Source: Ziziphus jujuba | Lineage: Eukaryota; Streptophyta; Magnoliopsida; Rosales; Rhamnaceae | Direction of reading: 5' to 3' | Length of the DNA: 64,000 bases | Assembly: GCF_031755915.1 (NCBI RefSeq) | Contig: NC_083388.1 | Span: 9,051,001-9,115,000, forward strand | Part shown: in pieces, positions 11,623 to 24,346 of the stretch | How positions within the stretch are numbered: the stretch's first letter is position 1 | Layout of the letters: every line of letters starts with the position of its first letter | Translations under genes and position numbers: made by a program | Notes under the pieces: generated by a model | Databases searched by the model: none | What the model was told of the DNA's origin: nothing | What the model saw: the letters and a program-made list of their open reading frames with translations, nothing else

Positions 11623-13039
11623 AAAATTGATAAGCAAAAAGCTAAGCCTTTATTATTAGCCTTTTGAAGTTTGTATGAATCTATTAAAGTATTAAATTAA
11701 AAAAAAAAAAAGTGAAGCCGGTCACATTACATATAAATTTAATCTCATGTGAAAATTATTATATATTTATATATAATTATACACTTTTTTTTTTCTTAGG
11801 CTCCGAAGCTCATAATAAAATATGCTTCTACCAGAAAATAAGTCATTTTTTGTTTGAAATTTTCTTACATCATTACTTTTAAATTATGTTTTTCTTGTCA
11901 TTTATCACAACTTAATATAGATTAAAAAAGATAACATTAAAAAAAAATGCAAAAATAATTGTTGCAGCCAATTATACCATGGGCTTCAGAGCTTGTGAAA
12001 AAAATTGTATATTTGTCTTTATTAAAGAAGAGAAGGGTCATGCCTAATTATTGACATGTATTTCCTAATTAATGGACTAGATTCATCGCTCGTTAGCGGT
12101 GGACCAATATGTTTGTCCCCTAGAACTATAGAACTATGTACGATGATATGCTTCATATGAAATAAGATTAATTGTATATTAATATCTTTGATTTCTCTTT
12201 TTTTTACCGCAACTTTGTTTTTAATTTCTTTGCTTTTAAATTATTTCACTATTTAATTATGAATATAATTAAAACGTAATTATCATGGAAATATATTTAT
12301 ATATTTTTTTTTCCTAAGAGTAGTTAATTAACAATTCAATTTTACATAGACATATTTTTTAACTAATTTTTAATTCTAACTTATATAAAAAAAAAATTAG
12401 CACCAACCAGTGACTACTGTGATTATTTCCAAGTTAAAAGTAATGACATGTAATAATTCTAGCCATTGGATTTATAAAGCTGATGTAGTACAATTTTGTT
12501 AAATGAAATTAAAATTCTCTATTTCAAGAGAAATGGAGAGGATCCTTGTCTATTAGTTTAACGGGTCCAAATGGCTTCCCAATCAGAGGCATATAAGCCC
12601 ATGAAATTCAGATAATAGGCAAATATAAATAAATGCATGAATATAAAATAAAAAATATCATTTATCATCATTAGTAAATGATCGTCAATAAAATTTATAT
12701 ATCATATGAAAATTTAAATAATTATTGTTAAATAATTTATTTTTAACATTTTAATATAAAAATAATAAAATTAAATATCCAAATTAAAATTTGTCATATA
12801 AAATGATAATTATCACAACTAATGACAAATAGTAAGACTCTGAATACAAGCATGAATAATGCAAATCTTAAACTTCCAAAATCTTGGATAAGACTCTTAA
12901 TACAACCAAATATTAAAGCATTTTTAATGATTAATGTGGATTGTTATTTATGTGATATAATATGAACGATATTAATATCCGGATGACATAAATGTATAAT
13001 TAATTTAAAAATTATTAGTATTGTCAAAAAGGCTATTAA
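11623..13039. other. AT-rich intergenic DNA, no gene seen
   Basis: No feature I can support in this stretch. Confidence 0.6.
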
Positions 13040-14400
13040 TCTATATAATATATAAAAGAAGAACTGTATGAGCCACATGTCAGTATACACTTTTTCCAAA
13101 TTCCCTCTAAAAGCACTTTTTTTTATTTTTTTTATTTGTAATTTATTTATTTATTTATTATTTTACATTTTATGTTTATACTCAAATATATATCAAATCA
13201 ATTTTTAATATAACAATCAAACAATTGATAAAATAATATATGGTAATAATTTTGAAATACATTTAAAATAAACAAAATATTGATATTATTTTATTTACCA
13301 AGTCAAATATGTAAAATGTATTTACATATATATAGTTTTCTTAATTAAATATATTTTAAATATTTTTAGATATACAAATATAATTATATGGAAATTAATA
13401 AAAATATTTTTTATTTGGATATAAAAATATAATATCATAAATAATAATTGTTAAATATATCAAAATAAAATTTATTTTCAAAACAAATTATTTGATCTTA
13501 TTTTATTACCAATTAATATATATTTTTATTATTATGTTAGATAGACGGCTGAGGAAAACCAGATTTTGATCGAGTATATTTGGACCAATGGGGAAGATCT
13601 TGAAGATCATTATCCAAAAATACAAGTATTACCCATTTTAAATTATATATATTTTTATTCTTATTATTATAATATAATATTATATTATATTATCTATATA
13701 ATATATAAAAGAAAAAGAGTCAGTGCCACGTGTTATCGTAACATTTTTTTTTAAATTTTCTCCAAAATTATCAGTAAAATAAAATATTATATTTTTTTAT
13801 TATTATTTATGATCCTATTAAAATATTAATCAACACCAGATGGAACATCTATTTAAAGCATAAGATTTTTTTACCTTTTATGATTGTATCCAAAAATATA
13901 TAAAATCTATTATTATAACCATTATATATATATATATATATGACATAGAGTACTTATATATATATATATATATATATCATAGATCTTGATGTGAATTGAA
14001 ATAATTGATTGAAAGATTATGATAATTTTACCTTCTATTGGTTGTAAATAAAAATATATTTTATTATTATAATATTATATATGCCATAAAGTGCATTTAC
14101 ATATATATGGTTCCCTTAATCAAATGTATTTTAAATATTTTTATATATACAAATGTGATTATATGGAAATTAATAAACATATTTCCTTTTTTGGACACAA
14201 AAAATTTTCATAAATAATATAATTTTATTTTATCAATGAAAAATTTAAGATATCCTTTTTAGAATAAATTTGATAAACATGGGAAAGTGAGATTTATATT
14301 TAAAACAAATTATTTGATTTTATTTTATTTACCAAATAAATTAAATACATTTGGTTATAAATTTCTAAGTGTCACCTTTCAATTATTTAAAATTTAATGT
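13040..14400 (+). mobile_element. Two Helitron-like 5' ends with related interiors
   Basis: The sequence TCTATATAATATATAAAAG occurs at 13,040 and 13,693, each time preceded by A, as expected for a Helitron 5' end inserted between A and T. The following bases also agree (about GTCAGTGCCACGTGTTA). Segments near 13,300-13,420 and 14,090-14,200 are related, so these look like two copies of one family, one probably nested in or next to the other. No matching 3' terminus was found for these two. An AT microsatellite lies at about 13,925-13,977. Confidence 0.45.
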
Positions 14401-15220
14401 TCAATATTTTAATGATTTTTATTCTTTTATATTTCTATTTTAGTTATTAAAGTTTTTTTTTGTTGTTTTTTCTTATTTTTGAAACCGAGAGCTATATAAG
14501 AAAACCAAGAGCTGACTGAGAAAAAATGTTTTTAGGCGCTTCAATTGAAATCAGCTACCTGATGGAAAAAATTGATTGGTTTTATGATTTTTGTTTTTGA
14601 TTTTTTTTCATTATTTTATTTATTTATTTATTTTTTGTTTTCTTTTTCTCAGGGAATTGCTAAAAGGAATGTTAGTGTGCGTCTCTTCCTCATGTCTCGG
14701 TTGAAGCTTTAAGGGTACAAGAATGATTATGTGTTTAAAATGAGGCAAATTTGGAGAAATAATCTAAGTATTTTATTATTGTTTTTTAAAATAATTTATA
14801 AATGCTGAATTGGAGACTTATTTCCCAAAAAAAAAAGTTTAATTGGAGATTTGGAGTTGTTAGAAAAAATTAAATATCTAATTAGAGAAAAAAAAAATAT
14901 TGAAATAATTTTTCAAATAATTTTTCTTTAAATTGATAAGATGATTTTTATAATCTTATAAAGTAATAATGGTATATATCTTCTTCTCCTCCCCCGGCGC
15001 CCCTCCTCTTTTACTTCCTTTTCGTTTTAGTTTTGGTAGAAAAAGATGGAGGCACACTACACGCTCACATACCTAATGACATAAATCAAACCAATTGTAG
15101 TTGTCATTGAAAAATGAAAAAGAAAAAGAAATAAGAAGCATTTTTAGTCGTTAGTAAGTTTGCTTGAAATTAGTTTTAAACATTTTTTTCTTAAATTTAA
15201 ATTAGATTTATAAATTGAAA
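14401..15220. other. AT-rich intergenic DNA, no gene seen
   Basis: Only a short pyrimidine-rich patch near 14,980-15,025 stands out. No gene or element can be supported. Confidence 0.55.
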
Positions 15221-16798
15221 TCTATATAATATATAAAAGTAGAATAGTCAGTACCATATATTATCATAATGTTTATAAAGATGATGGCATCATCAAGTAA
15301 TCAGGGCAATGAGCACAACACTAGGTAGTAGTAGGCACTAGGTAGTATAGTAGTAAGTAGTAACCTCTATAAACCATATTCGGTATACTTTATATGCAGC
15401 CTGAATCATTAATAACTTTGGCATTTTTATCTAATTCTTGAATTACTCTCTCACTTCCATTTTAAACTGTTCATATTTTCGTAAAAACTTATGTTTTTAA
15501 TTCTTTCAAGTTTATCAGTTATACAGTGATAATGGATGATTTTCTCAAATAGATTTTCTTAATTTTATAATTAAAACAAGTCTAAAAAGATAATTATAAT
15601 AAAAAATATTTTAAAAAATAATAATCTATATATTAATATTTTTATTGTATTGTTATATTTATTTTACTGGTTAATAATAAAATTTTATGTACAGTAATTA
15701 ATAATTAAATAGATATTCTAATTTGTATAATTTATATATTAATATCTTTATTCCTTTGTCATATTTATTTAATTGTAAAATAATAAATTATCTTACAAGG
15801 TAAAATATATGTAACAATTAATAAATTACCTTACAAAGTAAAAAGTAAATAATAATAATAATAAAGATAATTAAATTATACTATAAGAATTTAATATAGA
15901 AAAATTAATTATTTACAAAGAATAAAAAAAAGATAGTCAGAATAAAAAAAAATTAAAAATAGATTTATAATCTCTTTGTTAGTTATTATATTTATTTTAT
16001 TGTAAAATAAAAAGATTTTGTATATGGTAATTAATAATTATATTCCATACATTAATACATATACATATATAGATGTTCAATAAATGAAATTTCAATATCA
16101 TAATATATAGATTTCAATAATGAAATTGATCTCCTTATTTGATCTTTATAAAATATATCTCACCATAAATCTTTATAAAATATATCTCACCATAAATAAA
16201 TTATCTTATAAGATTACATAGTAAATAATAATGGTAATAATAATAACAATAATAAATATAATTAAATTATATTATGAGGATTTAATGTAGGTAAATTAAT
16301 TAATTGCAATATCATAATATATATATTTCAATATCATAATATAATTAATTATTTAAAATTAATAATGATGATTCAATATTATAATACATAGCTTTCAATA
16401 ATGAAATTGATCTTCTTATTTAATATTCTTAAAAGAGAGATGGTACCCATACATAGTCAATTTTCAAGTTAATTCATATAATGAAGAAAAACGCTTTTAA
16501 TTTGGAATGATGGTTTAATTTTAGAAATTGAAAAAAATTTACATTCATTATTCATAACAATATTTGTATCCTTATAAAATTTGAAGGTCTTCACCTATAA
16601 ATAGGTAATCAAGCAAAAATTCTTTAACTCCCAATCAATAAGACATATAACTATTGAACAATATTTTCTCTTTAATTTCAATTTTTGTTATAATAAAAAT
16701 TATATAGTTAATTACTTTGATTCGATTTGATTATAATTAATTTTCAAAATTATCTGTTACAGTTATACATACTGTGTATCGCACAGAATCAATACTAG
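15221..16798 (+). mobile_element. Helitron-like non-autonomous element with both ends
   Basis: The left end TCTATATAATATATAAAAG matches the two others at 13,040 and 13,693 and follows an A. The right end has a short hairpin (CTGTG at 16,772-16,776, CACAG at 16,782-16,786), then AATCAATACTAG, ending in CTAG at 16,795-16,798 and followed by T. TC...CTRR ends, a 3' subterminal hairpin and insertion between A and T are the Helitron hallmarks. No RepHel protein is encoded in this 1.6 kb, so it would be non-autonomous. Short internal direct repeats occur near 16,143-16,197. Confidence 0.6.
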
Positions 16799-17944
16799 TT
16801 AAATATATATTCTACTAACATTTTTTTTTTATTTTGGAAAAATAAGCATTTTAAGAAAAATTTTATTATTAAGAAAAATTCATAATATCTGATATAGATA
16901 TAGTTTTAGAAATAGAAATTCACTTAATATCTAGATCATATCAACTAAACATTCAATATAAACAATAATATTGGTAAATAGTTTTTTAAAATAATATTTG
17001 TATTGCTTATGTAGTTTGTTAAGTTTCACAAGCCATATTCCCATTAGAAATGCTGAGTTCAAAGATTCAAAGAAAATATTAATTAATAAGTGATATGAAA
17101 TAATTGAATAATATTTCATGTATTAGGTATTTTACACAACATGCCACTTTTTCTTTTTCTTTTCTTTTTTTTCCCTTTATTATTATTATTTTTTACATGA
17201 AAAAGGCGTATCAAATTTAACACCATATCAATTAACTGGTTATATGGTATTTATTTATTTATAATTTGGTACGCCATATTACCAAAAAGGGTATGTTGTA
17301 AAATCACAATTAACCCTAATTAATTCAAAAAAATTCATGAAATATACACTTTTTTTTTTCTTTTTGATAAACCATGAAATATACACTTTACTCAGTACAT
17401 GACATGACAACCTCATTAACATGACATATCAATAAATAGTAGGTACATATTACAAAAACAAATAAATAAGTAAATAAATAAAAAACTAGTAGGTACATTA
17501 CACCTGTTTTGGTAATGAGTAGGTACATCACACCTGGCCAGGCGGCCATAGTTGACATGCCATTGTGATTTAATGGTAAAGTATTATCCCATAGGACTTG
17601 ATCTTGTCCCATTATGACTTTATTAGTATATGTGAAAAAAAATTTCATTATAAGCATATAGGACAAATATATATATCAAAATTATATATATATATATATA
17701 TACAAGATAAAATATGTTGATAATATCAAGATTAACATGGAAATTTTTTGATTGAGTTTACTTTTTAAAAAAAAATAATTTTAATATGTTAATAAATTAT
17801 ATTTAATTATCTTTTTAAATTTTAAATTCTAATATTGATATAAGTTAAAGGCTATTAAAAAAATTTAATATTAAAACTATCAATTGTTTTGATATAAACC
17901 TAGTTATATATATATATTTAATGATTTAGGATGGAGAATGAATA

Positions 17945-17975
<31 letters not shown>

Positions 17976-18884
17976 TATATATATGCCCCCTTTTTTTTTT
18001 TTTTTGCTTACAAATATATATGCCCCCGTTGAGACAATGATTAAGCAGGGATTGTATGTATTCCCAAGCGTCCTTAGACTCTCATATCATAGGTAACAAT
18101 ATAAATGATAACAGTTTGAGTCATCTTTAGATCCGCCGCCTTTCTCTTTACTCTTTAGCAGGGATAACGCTGGTTGGACCAACTATAAAATGAAGTAATT
18201 TAGTAAACAATAAAATCGAACATTTAACAAAAGTTAGTTTTCATAGACTTGTTTATTGATTTAGGAGATTACATTTCTGTAAAATTCCCCTTTTTTTTTT
18301 TTTTTTAGTTTATAACATATTGTAATTTTTGATAAAAATACATTTTACAAAAATAAAATTTCATTCACAGTATCATAATAATACCAAAAAAAAAAAAAAA
18401 AAAACAGAAGAGAGAGATGTTACCCAAAAAAATAAAATAAAATAAAAATAAACAGGGGGTGCTCAAGTCAAGATACTATGATTCTAGCCAGTTGCCAAGG
18501 CTATGATGACCGGAATGGTACGTTCTACTACAGTGAGCTAGTGATACATGCATCTACCATACAGTTACAAATAATTTTTTTTTAGTATATATTTTTGATT
18601 GCATGCGACAGAGTAGAAATATTTCTTAAATAATATGTAATCAGATGTTAAGTATGTAGCATAAGTTATACTCATCATAGCAAATTAATTAATAGAATAT
18701 CACAAACTGAAAAAAAAAAAATGAAGGGAAAAGAAAAATGAAGAAATGATGATATATATATATATATACATATATTCTCACCGGTTTATATTATATGCTA
18801 TTAAATCAGAACTGGATATGTATATCTATATATATATATATATATATTTTATTTATTTATTTCTTAATTAACTCCAATTCCAAG
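16799..18884. other. Intergenic DNA 3' of GRAS-2, no gene seen
   Basis: No gene. It contains a perfect nested hairpin (17,205-17,275), three repeats of a GTAGGTACAT-type motif (about 17,440, 17,489 and 17,519), poly(T) and poly(A) runs and AT microsatellites. From about 18,540 on it aligns with the flank of GRAS-3 (29,990-30,046 and 56,795-56,900), marking the left limit of the duplicated GRAS block. Confidence 0.6.
17205..17275. repeat. Short nested hairpin
   Basis: GGCGTATCAAAT at the left pairs with ATTTGGTACGCC at the right, and inside it AACACCATAT pairs with ATATGGTATT, leaving only a small loop. This is a compact foldback of 71 bp, either a tiny MITE remnant or a cruciform-prone sequence. 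Confidence 0.7.
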
Positions 18885-20840
18885 CTAGGCAGGTTTCCAA
18901 CAAGAAAGGGCATAGAGGATTCTTCCTTTCCATCCCTGTAACATCCACTCACCATCTTCATCCACCACGAAATCCTTATGGTAACTTGACTTCACTTGTT
19001 CTTTCACTTTCTTCATCACCTCTCTGTTCAATGGAATCTGCCTAAGCCCAACTCTTTGATGCCTAAACTGCCACTGCTTATACATCTCCGGCCTCTCAAT
19101 CCTCTCAAATCCTTCACAGGCTATCACGTTCAATATGTGCTTCCCATACACCTCCTGCTCAAGCATTATCCTATCCTTCTCATCTCCTTCTTGGCTCCCC
19201 GAAGTCGCCTCCAACATATCGAACACCGCCGAGAAATGGTGGAGTGCCTCCTTGAACCTTGACATGAAGAATGGAGCGTCATAGCTTGCATTGACAACAC
19301 CATGAACAAAAATGTGAGGGTTTATCCTCCTTATTAACTTCAAAACACAATCTCTCGGATTATCCCAACTCACGGTCTCATCGAGCAGATGTCGAAATCG
19401 GAATAAGCAGTTAACGATGGTCACCTCAACATCTCTGTGATTAATGTTAAGGTTTTCATATGAGATTGTTTCCCATCTCGCTGCAATGCAATTATACACG
19501 AAAGGGACATTGAATCTCTTACAGTATTTTGCTAACCGTGTGCCTGTTACTTCTAATCGTGCTTCCGGCCGCAAACCAGGCAAGGGATCGTCTATTCCTG
19601 TAATTCGAAGAAGAGGCGGTCCTCGCGGTCTTCTCGAAAGGCGTTGGATAAGACTCGGCCATTGAAAACCGTGACCAATGCCGAAATCGATCACGTGGAT
19701 TGTGTTTGCTTTCTCAGCTAACTCTAGTACTTTCTGGTTTACTAGGAAATTTGAGGTTTTGATTAAAGGGCATGCCGAGAGAAATAATCTGGTTGCTTTT
19801 AGCTTATCGACGACGGAAAAGTTTTTGGCATTTAGAGCTCTGTAAACTTCGTTCCCTGTACCTGATAACCGTGCATCGAGAGCATTAGCAAATGAGTGAG
19901 CTAATCTCTGTGAGGAATTGCCAAAGCAAGAAGAGTGTTGCCTGATCTGAGTTAGTAGTTGATGTGCACTTTCTCTCTTGTTCACCGCCACGGCTTCTGC
20001 GCAGTTCGTGAGGAGAGCTCTCAAATCTACCAAATCTTCAATGTTTGTCTTTTTCTTCCTCCGGAGTGATCCACCAATAATACACCCTTTTGTCTGTCTG
20101 CAGCTTATTTGATGATGATTAGTGGATGTTTCTACAGAGCTATAAGTATCTTCACCATTAGAAAACAATACCTTGTCAAGCAAGTCTATGCATTCGTCTG
20201 ACTGATCTTCAGGATAAAGTGCTCTATGCTTATAATTATTATTCCTCTCTCTTTCTGTCTCGTGAATCTCAGTGGGTGGGTGGTGGTGATTTTTCCTTTT
20301 CCTCATTTTACCATACAGATGATGAGAAGAAACTGTAGACAAAGTTTCATTGAAGTGAAGAGGAATCAAATTGTCATTCTTCTCAATGAAACCTGTGAGT
20401 GGAGTTTTACTGAAAGGATGATACATATTTAGCGGCCGACGATTAATGGAATCGCCATTATTAGTACTCAAAGAGCAGGAAGTTGACTGTGAACCAGTGG
20501 AGTAGAAATTAGGCAAAGCTGGAATGTTATTATTATAAGATGAAATATGATGAAGATTACTGACTATGGCATCATTGGAATAGATGGTAGTGTAATATTG
20601 ATGATCATCTGATTGGCTGTTGAAAGAATTAATAATAAGCGGAGGGATAATGGAGGTTGATGATGAACAAAATTTCTGAGAAAGAACATCATAGAAGGAT
20701 TTTTCAGCAGCTTCAAGTGTCGCATTTGGAAACTTGTCGGTGGTGGTGACATCTTCCAGGTCTTCTTCCAGAAGAATCTGGCTTATGGAGTTCAAAATGA
20801 TTTCTTCTTCTCTACGGTTGTTGGTCTTTTCGATATTCAT
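18885..20840 (-). CDS. GRAS-2: LISCL-type GRAS regulator, intact
   Basis: A complete, intronless coding frame of 651 aa starts with ATG at 20,840 and stops at 18,885. The N terminus has the acidic LISCL motif ILNSISQILLEEDLED and the ALEAAEKSFYDVL-like stretch. A variable, Ser- and Asn-rich linker follows, then an RRKKKTNIEDLVDLRALL junction into leucine repeat I (from about residue 265), VHIID as IHVIDFG near residue 380, PFYRE (PFFMSRFKEALHHF), and SAW (WMLQGWKGR, SCWKPA). It lacks the roughly 80-residue N-terminal extension seen in longer LISCL proteins, and GRAS-3 lacks it too. A nuclear coregulator role is inferred from the family. It has a conserved leader and promoter block shared with GRAS-3. 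No coding lesion is seen. Confidence 0.93.
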   Translation of the reverse strand: MNIEKTNNRREEEIILNSISQILLEEDLEDVTTTDKFPNATLEAAEKSFYDVLSQKFCSSSTSIIPPLIINSFNSQSDDHQYYTTIYSNDAIVSNLHHISSYNNNIPALPNFYSTGSQSTSCSLSTNNGDSINRRPLNMYHPFSKTPLTGFIEKNDNLIPLHFNETLSTVSSHHLYGKMRKRKNHHHPPTEIHETERERNNNYKHRALYPEDQSDECIDLLDKVLFSNGEDTYSSVETSTNHHQISCRQTKGCIIGGSLRRKKKTNIEDLVDLRALLTNCAEAVAVNKRESAHQLLTQIRQHSSCFGNSSQRLAHSFANALDARLSGTGNEVYRALNAKNFSVVDKLKATRLFLSACPLIKTSNFLVNQKVLELAEKANTIHVIDFGIGHGFQWPSLIQRLSRRPRGPPLLRITGIDDPLPGLRPEARLEVTGTRLAKYCKRFNVPFVYNCIAARWETISYENLNINHRDVEVTIVNCLFRFRHLLDETVSWDNPRDCVLKLIRRINPHIFVHGVVNASYDAPFFMSRFKEALHHFSAVFDMLEATSGSQEGDEKDRIMLEQEVYGKHILNVIACEGFERIERPEMYKQWQFRHQRVGLRQIPLNREVMKKVKEQVKSSYHKDFVVDEDGEWMLQGWKGRILYALSCWKPA

Positions 20841-21024
20841 GTGAAGTTACACCCAGCTACATGCATATGAAATATTCAACTTCAAACATAAGAAATTCAA
20901 GATTAATTCAGGTATTACAAACACATCAAAAAAAAAAAATATATATATATATATATAGTTTTGGATTTTCTGAAATTTAGTGACAATTTATTTGATTTCA
21001 GATTTAAAACAAAACACAGAAGGA

Positions 21025-21067
<43 letters not shown>

Positions 21068-21640
21068 TGTTTTTTTTATATCTAGTAATTAATTACACCG
21101 AATCACACTATATCAAATATCTTAATCAAATTCTACCAATTTATTATCATATTGAAAATAAAATTTCTGTTTTGTCTCAAAATTTCTATATATATATATA
21201 TATATAATATGGTAAAAACAAACTTTAGAAGTGGTAAGCTCTTTTGAATAAAATTATAAAACTCTTAAATGATATTATGATTAGGTATCTACTAGTTAAA
21301 TTTATAGGAAATCAAAAAACATCCAAAACTTGAGCAGAAAGCAAGGTTAAACTATAAGATTGAGGATCTTAATTAATTTAAGATTCAGATATCAAACCAG
21401 AAAGCAAAAAAAACTATAAGATTAAGAATCTTAATTAATTTAAGATCCAGATATGAACCAAGTAATATTGAAGATGGAGAATTTCATACGTACATGCTAA
21501 ACAATTGCACCTTCACACACGTACGTAGCGTTTCAAGTGAAGAAAAAGAAATGAAGGAAAGGAACGCAGAATACAGAACCTGCACTGATGACCGGTTGGA
21601 GCTTTGCCAGCTTCTTTTTCTTTTTATAGGAAAAAAATTG
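20841..21640 (-). promoter_or_regulatory. GRAS-2 leader and core promoter, with probable 5' UTR intron
   Basis: On the minus strand a TATAAAAA box (21,621-21,628) is followed by a donor-like CAG/GTTCTG whose exon side ends at 21,580. An acceptor-like GCATGTAG/C places the next exon at about 20,856, only 16 bases before the ATG. The same donor (59,561) and acceptor (about 58,944) are conserved at GRAS-3, while the sequence between them has diverged. A 5' UTR intron is common in LISCL genes. TSS and splice sites are inferred, not proven. Confidence 0.4.
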
Positions 21641-22153
21641 CCGCCATAGAAGTCTACTGCTACGAGAATTTCATTTTCAGTCATACACAACAATTTATAG
21701 AGTTTAACTTGATATATAAGCAAATCCCTTGTTGCTGATATCAGCGTGTTGAAATTAAAAACCTTATTTGATTCTAAAAAATTTTCCATAAGAATATGTT
21801 GAAAGAAGCTTAAAACCACACTGTTCAATATATTTAATAATATATGCATAAGTTCCATATACGGCCATGAAAAGTCGTCTGGTTATTTTGACCAACAATT
21901 TATTATCTATTTATATATATATATATAAACAACTCCTAATTGGTAAGTGCTTTCATAATGCTCAAACGTACTTTCCACATTTTTCAACGCCGGCTCGCAC
22001 GTGTCTGGAAGCTTTCCACTCATTAACATATCAACATCGACTAGATGATGACGACGACGACCATGATAAATAATGATGATGTGACCTTGCGTATTACAGA
22101 TTCTCATTTGGATTTAGGTTCAGGTTCCTTTCATATTGGGAAGGTCAGAAAGT
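21641..22153. other. GRAS-2 upstream region conserved with GRAS-3
   Basis: Stretches such as AGCGTGTTGAAATTAAAAAC (near 21,744) and TTTTGACCAACAATTTATTA recur in the same order upstream of GRAS-3 (59,728 and about 59,900). The 124-codon minus frame here is not conserved in block 2, so I regard this as promoter-distal noncoding DNA. Confidence 0.6.
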
Positions 22154-23322
22154 CAAGATTGAAAATTTTAATATTAATGAAAATGTTAATAATTTAAAAT
22201 ATAAAAATTTTGATAAAAATACTATAAAAATATTGAATATTGATAAAAATTTATAAAATATTATCAAATTTATTTAAAAAAATAAAAAATTTTGTTGAAA
22301 TTTTAATATTAATTTATTTAATCAATTAATTATCAAATTGATTATAAAAATTATAAAAATATTAAATAAATATTATTTTTTTAATTAATTTAATTTATAA
22401 TAAACGATAACGATCATAAATAAATTGTTATTAATAAAAATATTCAAAAAATTATATATTTGATTAAATTATTTATTAATTAAAATAAAATAATTATTAT
22501 AATTACATTATATTTTATAAATATCATTTCAATATTCATAGAACTTAAAAGTAATTATTAAAATATTTATCTGCTTAATAATTTTTCATGTAATTATTAA
22601 TATATCAACCATAAGGATCTTGCATTAAATATAATTATTTTTTATTTTTAGTATAATATATTTTATCATTTTTATTTTTATTTGTTTAATGTTATTAATT
22701 TAAATGCTATCAATATCAATCCTACATAACATTGTTTTTCCATATTATTATTTTATATTATTATTTTTTATTTTTATATAATAAATTATTAACTTGTAAT
22801 TGTGAGATTCTAATGCATCCATCTTATACAAAATGTATAGCAAGTGTATATATATATATATATATATATAATTTATCAATGAATAGAACCTATAAAGGTT
22901 ATTAAATTTAATTAACTTCATTTTATCTATATCATTAAATACTTAAAAGACAATCAAAAGGTTAAAAAAAAATCACTAAATTTAATTTGATAAAATAATT
23001 TACTAAACATCAATAATATTTTTGAATTTTTTTATGAAATTTAAAAAACAATTCATAGATATTTCCAAAATTTCTATAGAAATTTCAGAAATTCATATGA
23101 AAATTTTCAAAATTTTAATGGATATTATAGATTTTTTAAACCAAATTGTTAAGAATTTGATGTTGATATTTTGACAGAAATTTTCATTGAAATTTTAAAG
23201 AAATTTTGAAAATTGCAATAGATATTATGAAAATTTTATCCGTTTCTATTTGAAACTCAAGTTTCCTTTTAACCTTTAAAAAAAAAAAATTTCGAGTAAA
23301 ATTTTGATATTTAAAATCTTGG
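22154..23322 (+). mobile_element. Dispersed 1.2-kb repeat, copy 2
   Basis: Same family and direction as the copy at 10,351-11,622, with TCAAGATTGAAAATTTTAAT at the left and ATATTTAAAATCTT at the right. Block 2 has no such sequence at the equivalent place (about 60,232-60,240, where CACATGGACAAGGTTAAA runs straight through). The copy therefore either inserted after the GRAS block duplication or was lost from block 2. Confidence 0.65.
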
Positions 23323-24346
23323 GCAAGGTTATATTATAAATATGTTAAAAGGGTACTCACATTTTGAAAAACTGAAAAACTATATTTATATTTATATATA
23401 TATACAGTCCGTGTATGGTGCGGACGGTCCTCATGCGGACTACAGTATTGATGACGGTTTTTCATAGTATTGGTGACGATTTTCTAAAAAACCGTCATTA
23501 ATACTATAAAAAACTGTCACTAATATTGCGGTCCTCATGCGAACCGTCCTCACCACAGAATTTCCTATATATAGATATTTGTATATATATTATTTATTAA
23601 CGTGTTTAGTTTTTTTTTTTTTTTTTTTTTACTTTTGATTTTTTCTTTAAATTGTATGTAGTTTGTTTACTTCAAAAATATTAATATCATTATTAATTAT
23701 AATTATAAAAGGAAAAGAAATAAGCATAAAATAAAACATAACTTAAAATTGTATTGGTTTTTAATTTTATTTTTTTCTTTGCATATGTAGTTAATTAATA
23801 TGCTTAACAAACTTTAACTTTAATAGTAATAACAAACAATTAAAGTAAGTAAATTACACACAATTTAAAAATAAAAAACAAAAATTGAATATTTTAACAA
23901 AGGACACCTAGATTAAATTTTAAAAAAATAAAAATTTTCTAAAAATTTGGCTACATTTTAGGTTTTATTGAGAGAGAAAGTCATCTTCACATAAGATCAA
24001 TTTAACCATTTTTTCAAGATCTCCTTTGTTAATACTTAAATTGTTAAGATTTAAAATTGCATTTTTACCTAATTTGAATTTATAATAAAATGTACAAATC
24101 CTACTTAGGTTAAATAAAACAAATATAGATATAGAAGCTCTTAAAAATCTAAAAGCTAATAAAAAAAAATACTAATAGTAAAACCATCCTATCCTAATGT
24201 AAAACAGATTATATAGAGATTTCATAAGGTTTTTATTTGAATCAAGTCCAAAAGAAACAACTATTAATTAGTTACAACTTCCATGCGAAGAGTTTCTTTA
24301 ATTCTAGAGAGGATGACAATTAAAGTGCTTGAGACGTGAGTACATG
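23323..24346. other. Spacer between inverted copies of the 1.2-kb repeat
   Basis: Noncoding. It begins with sequence shared with block 2 (AAAAGGGTACTCACATTTTG, compare about 60,265) and contains the foldback element at 23,405-23,560, which block 2 lacks. Confidence 0.55.
23405..23560. mobile_element. Foldback MITE-like hairpin of about 150 bp
   Basis: The left arm (GGTGCGGACGGTCCTCATGC, then GTATTGATGACGG) pairs with the right arm, which reverse-complemented reads GGTGAGGACGGTTCGCATG, then AATATTAGTGACAG. The interior, with GACGGTTTTTCATAGTATTGG on one side and AAACCGTCATTAATAC on the other, continues the pairing almost to the centre. The GACGGTTTTT motif occurs in many plant foldback elements. 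The sequence is absent from the equivalent spot in block 2. Confidence 0.75.

Noticed and set aside
21484..21858. 124-codon minus-strand ORF upstream of GRAS-2
   Set aside because: Overlaps the inferred core promoter and leader; the equivalent sequence in block 2 does not keep the frame; no domain.
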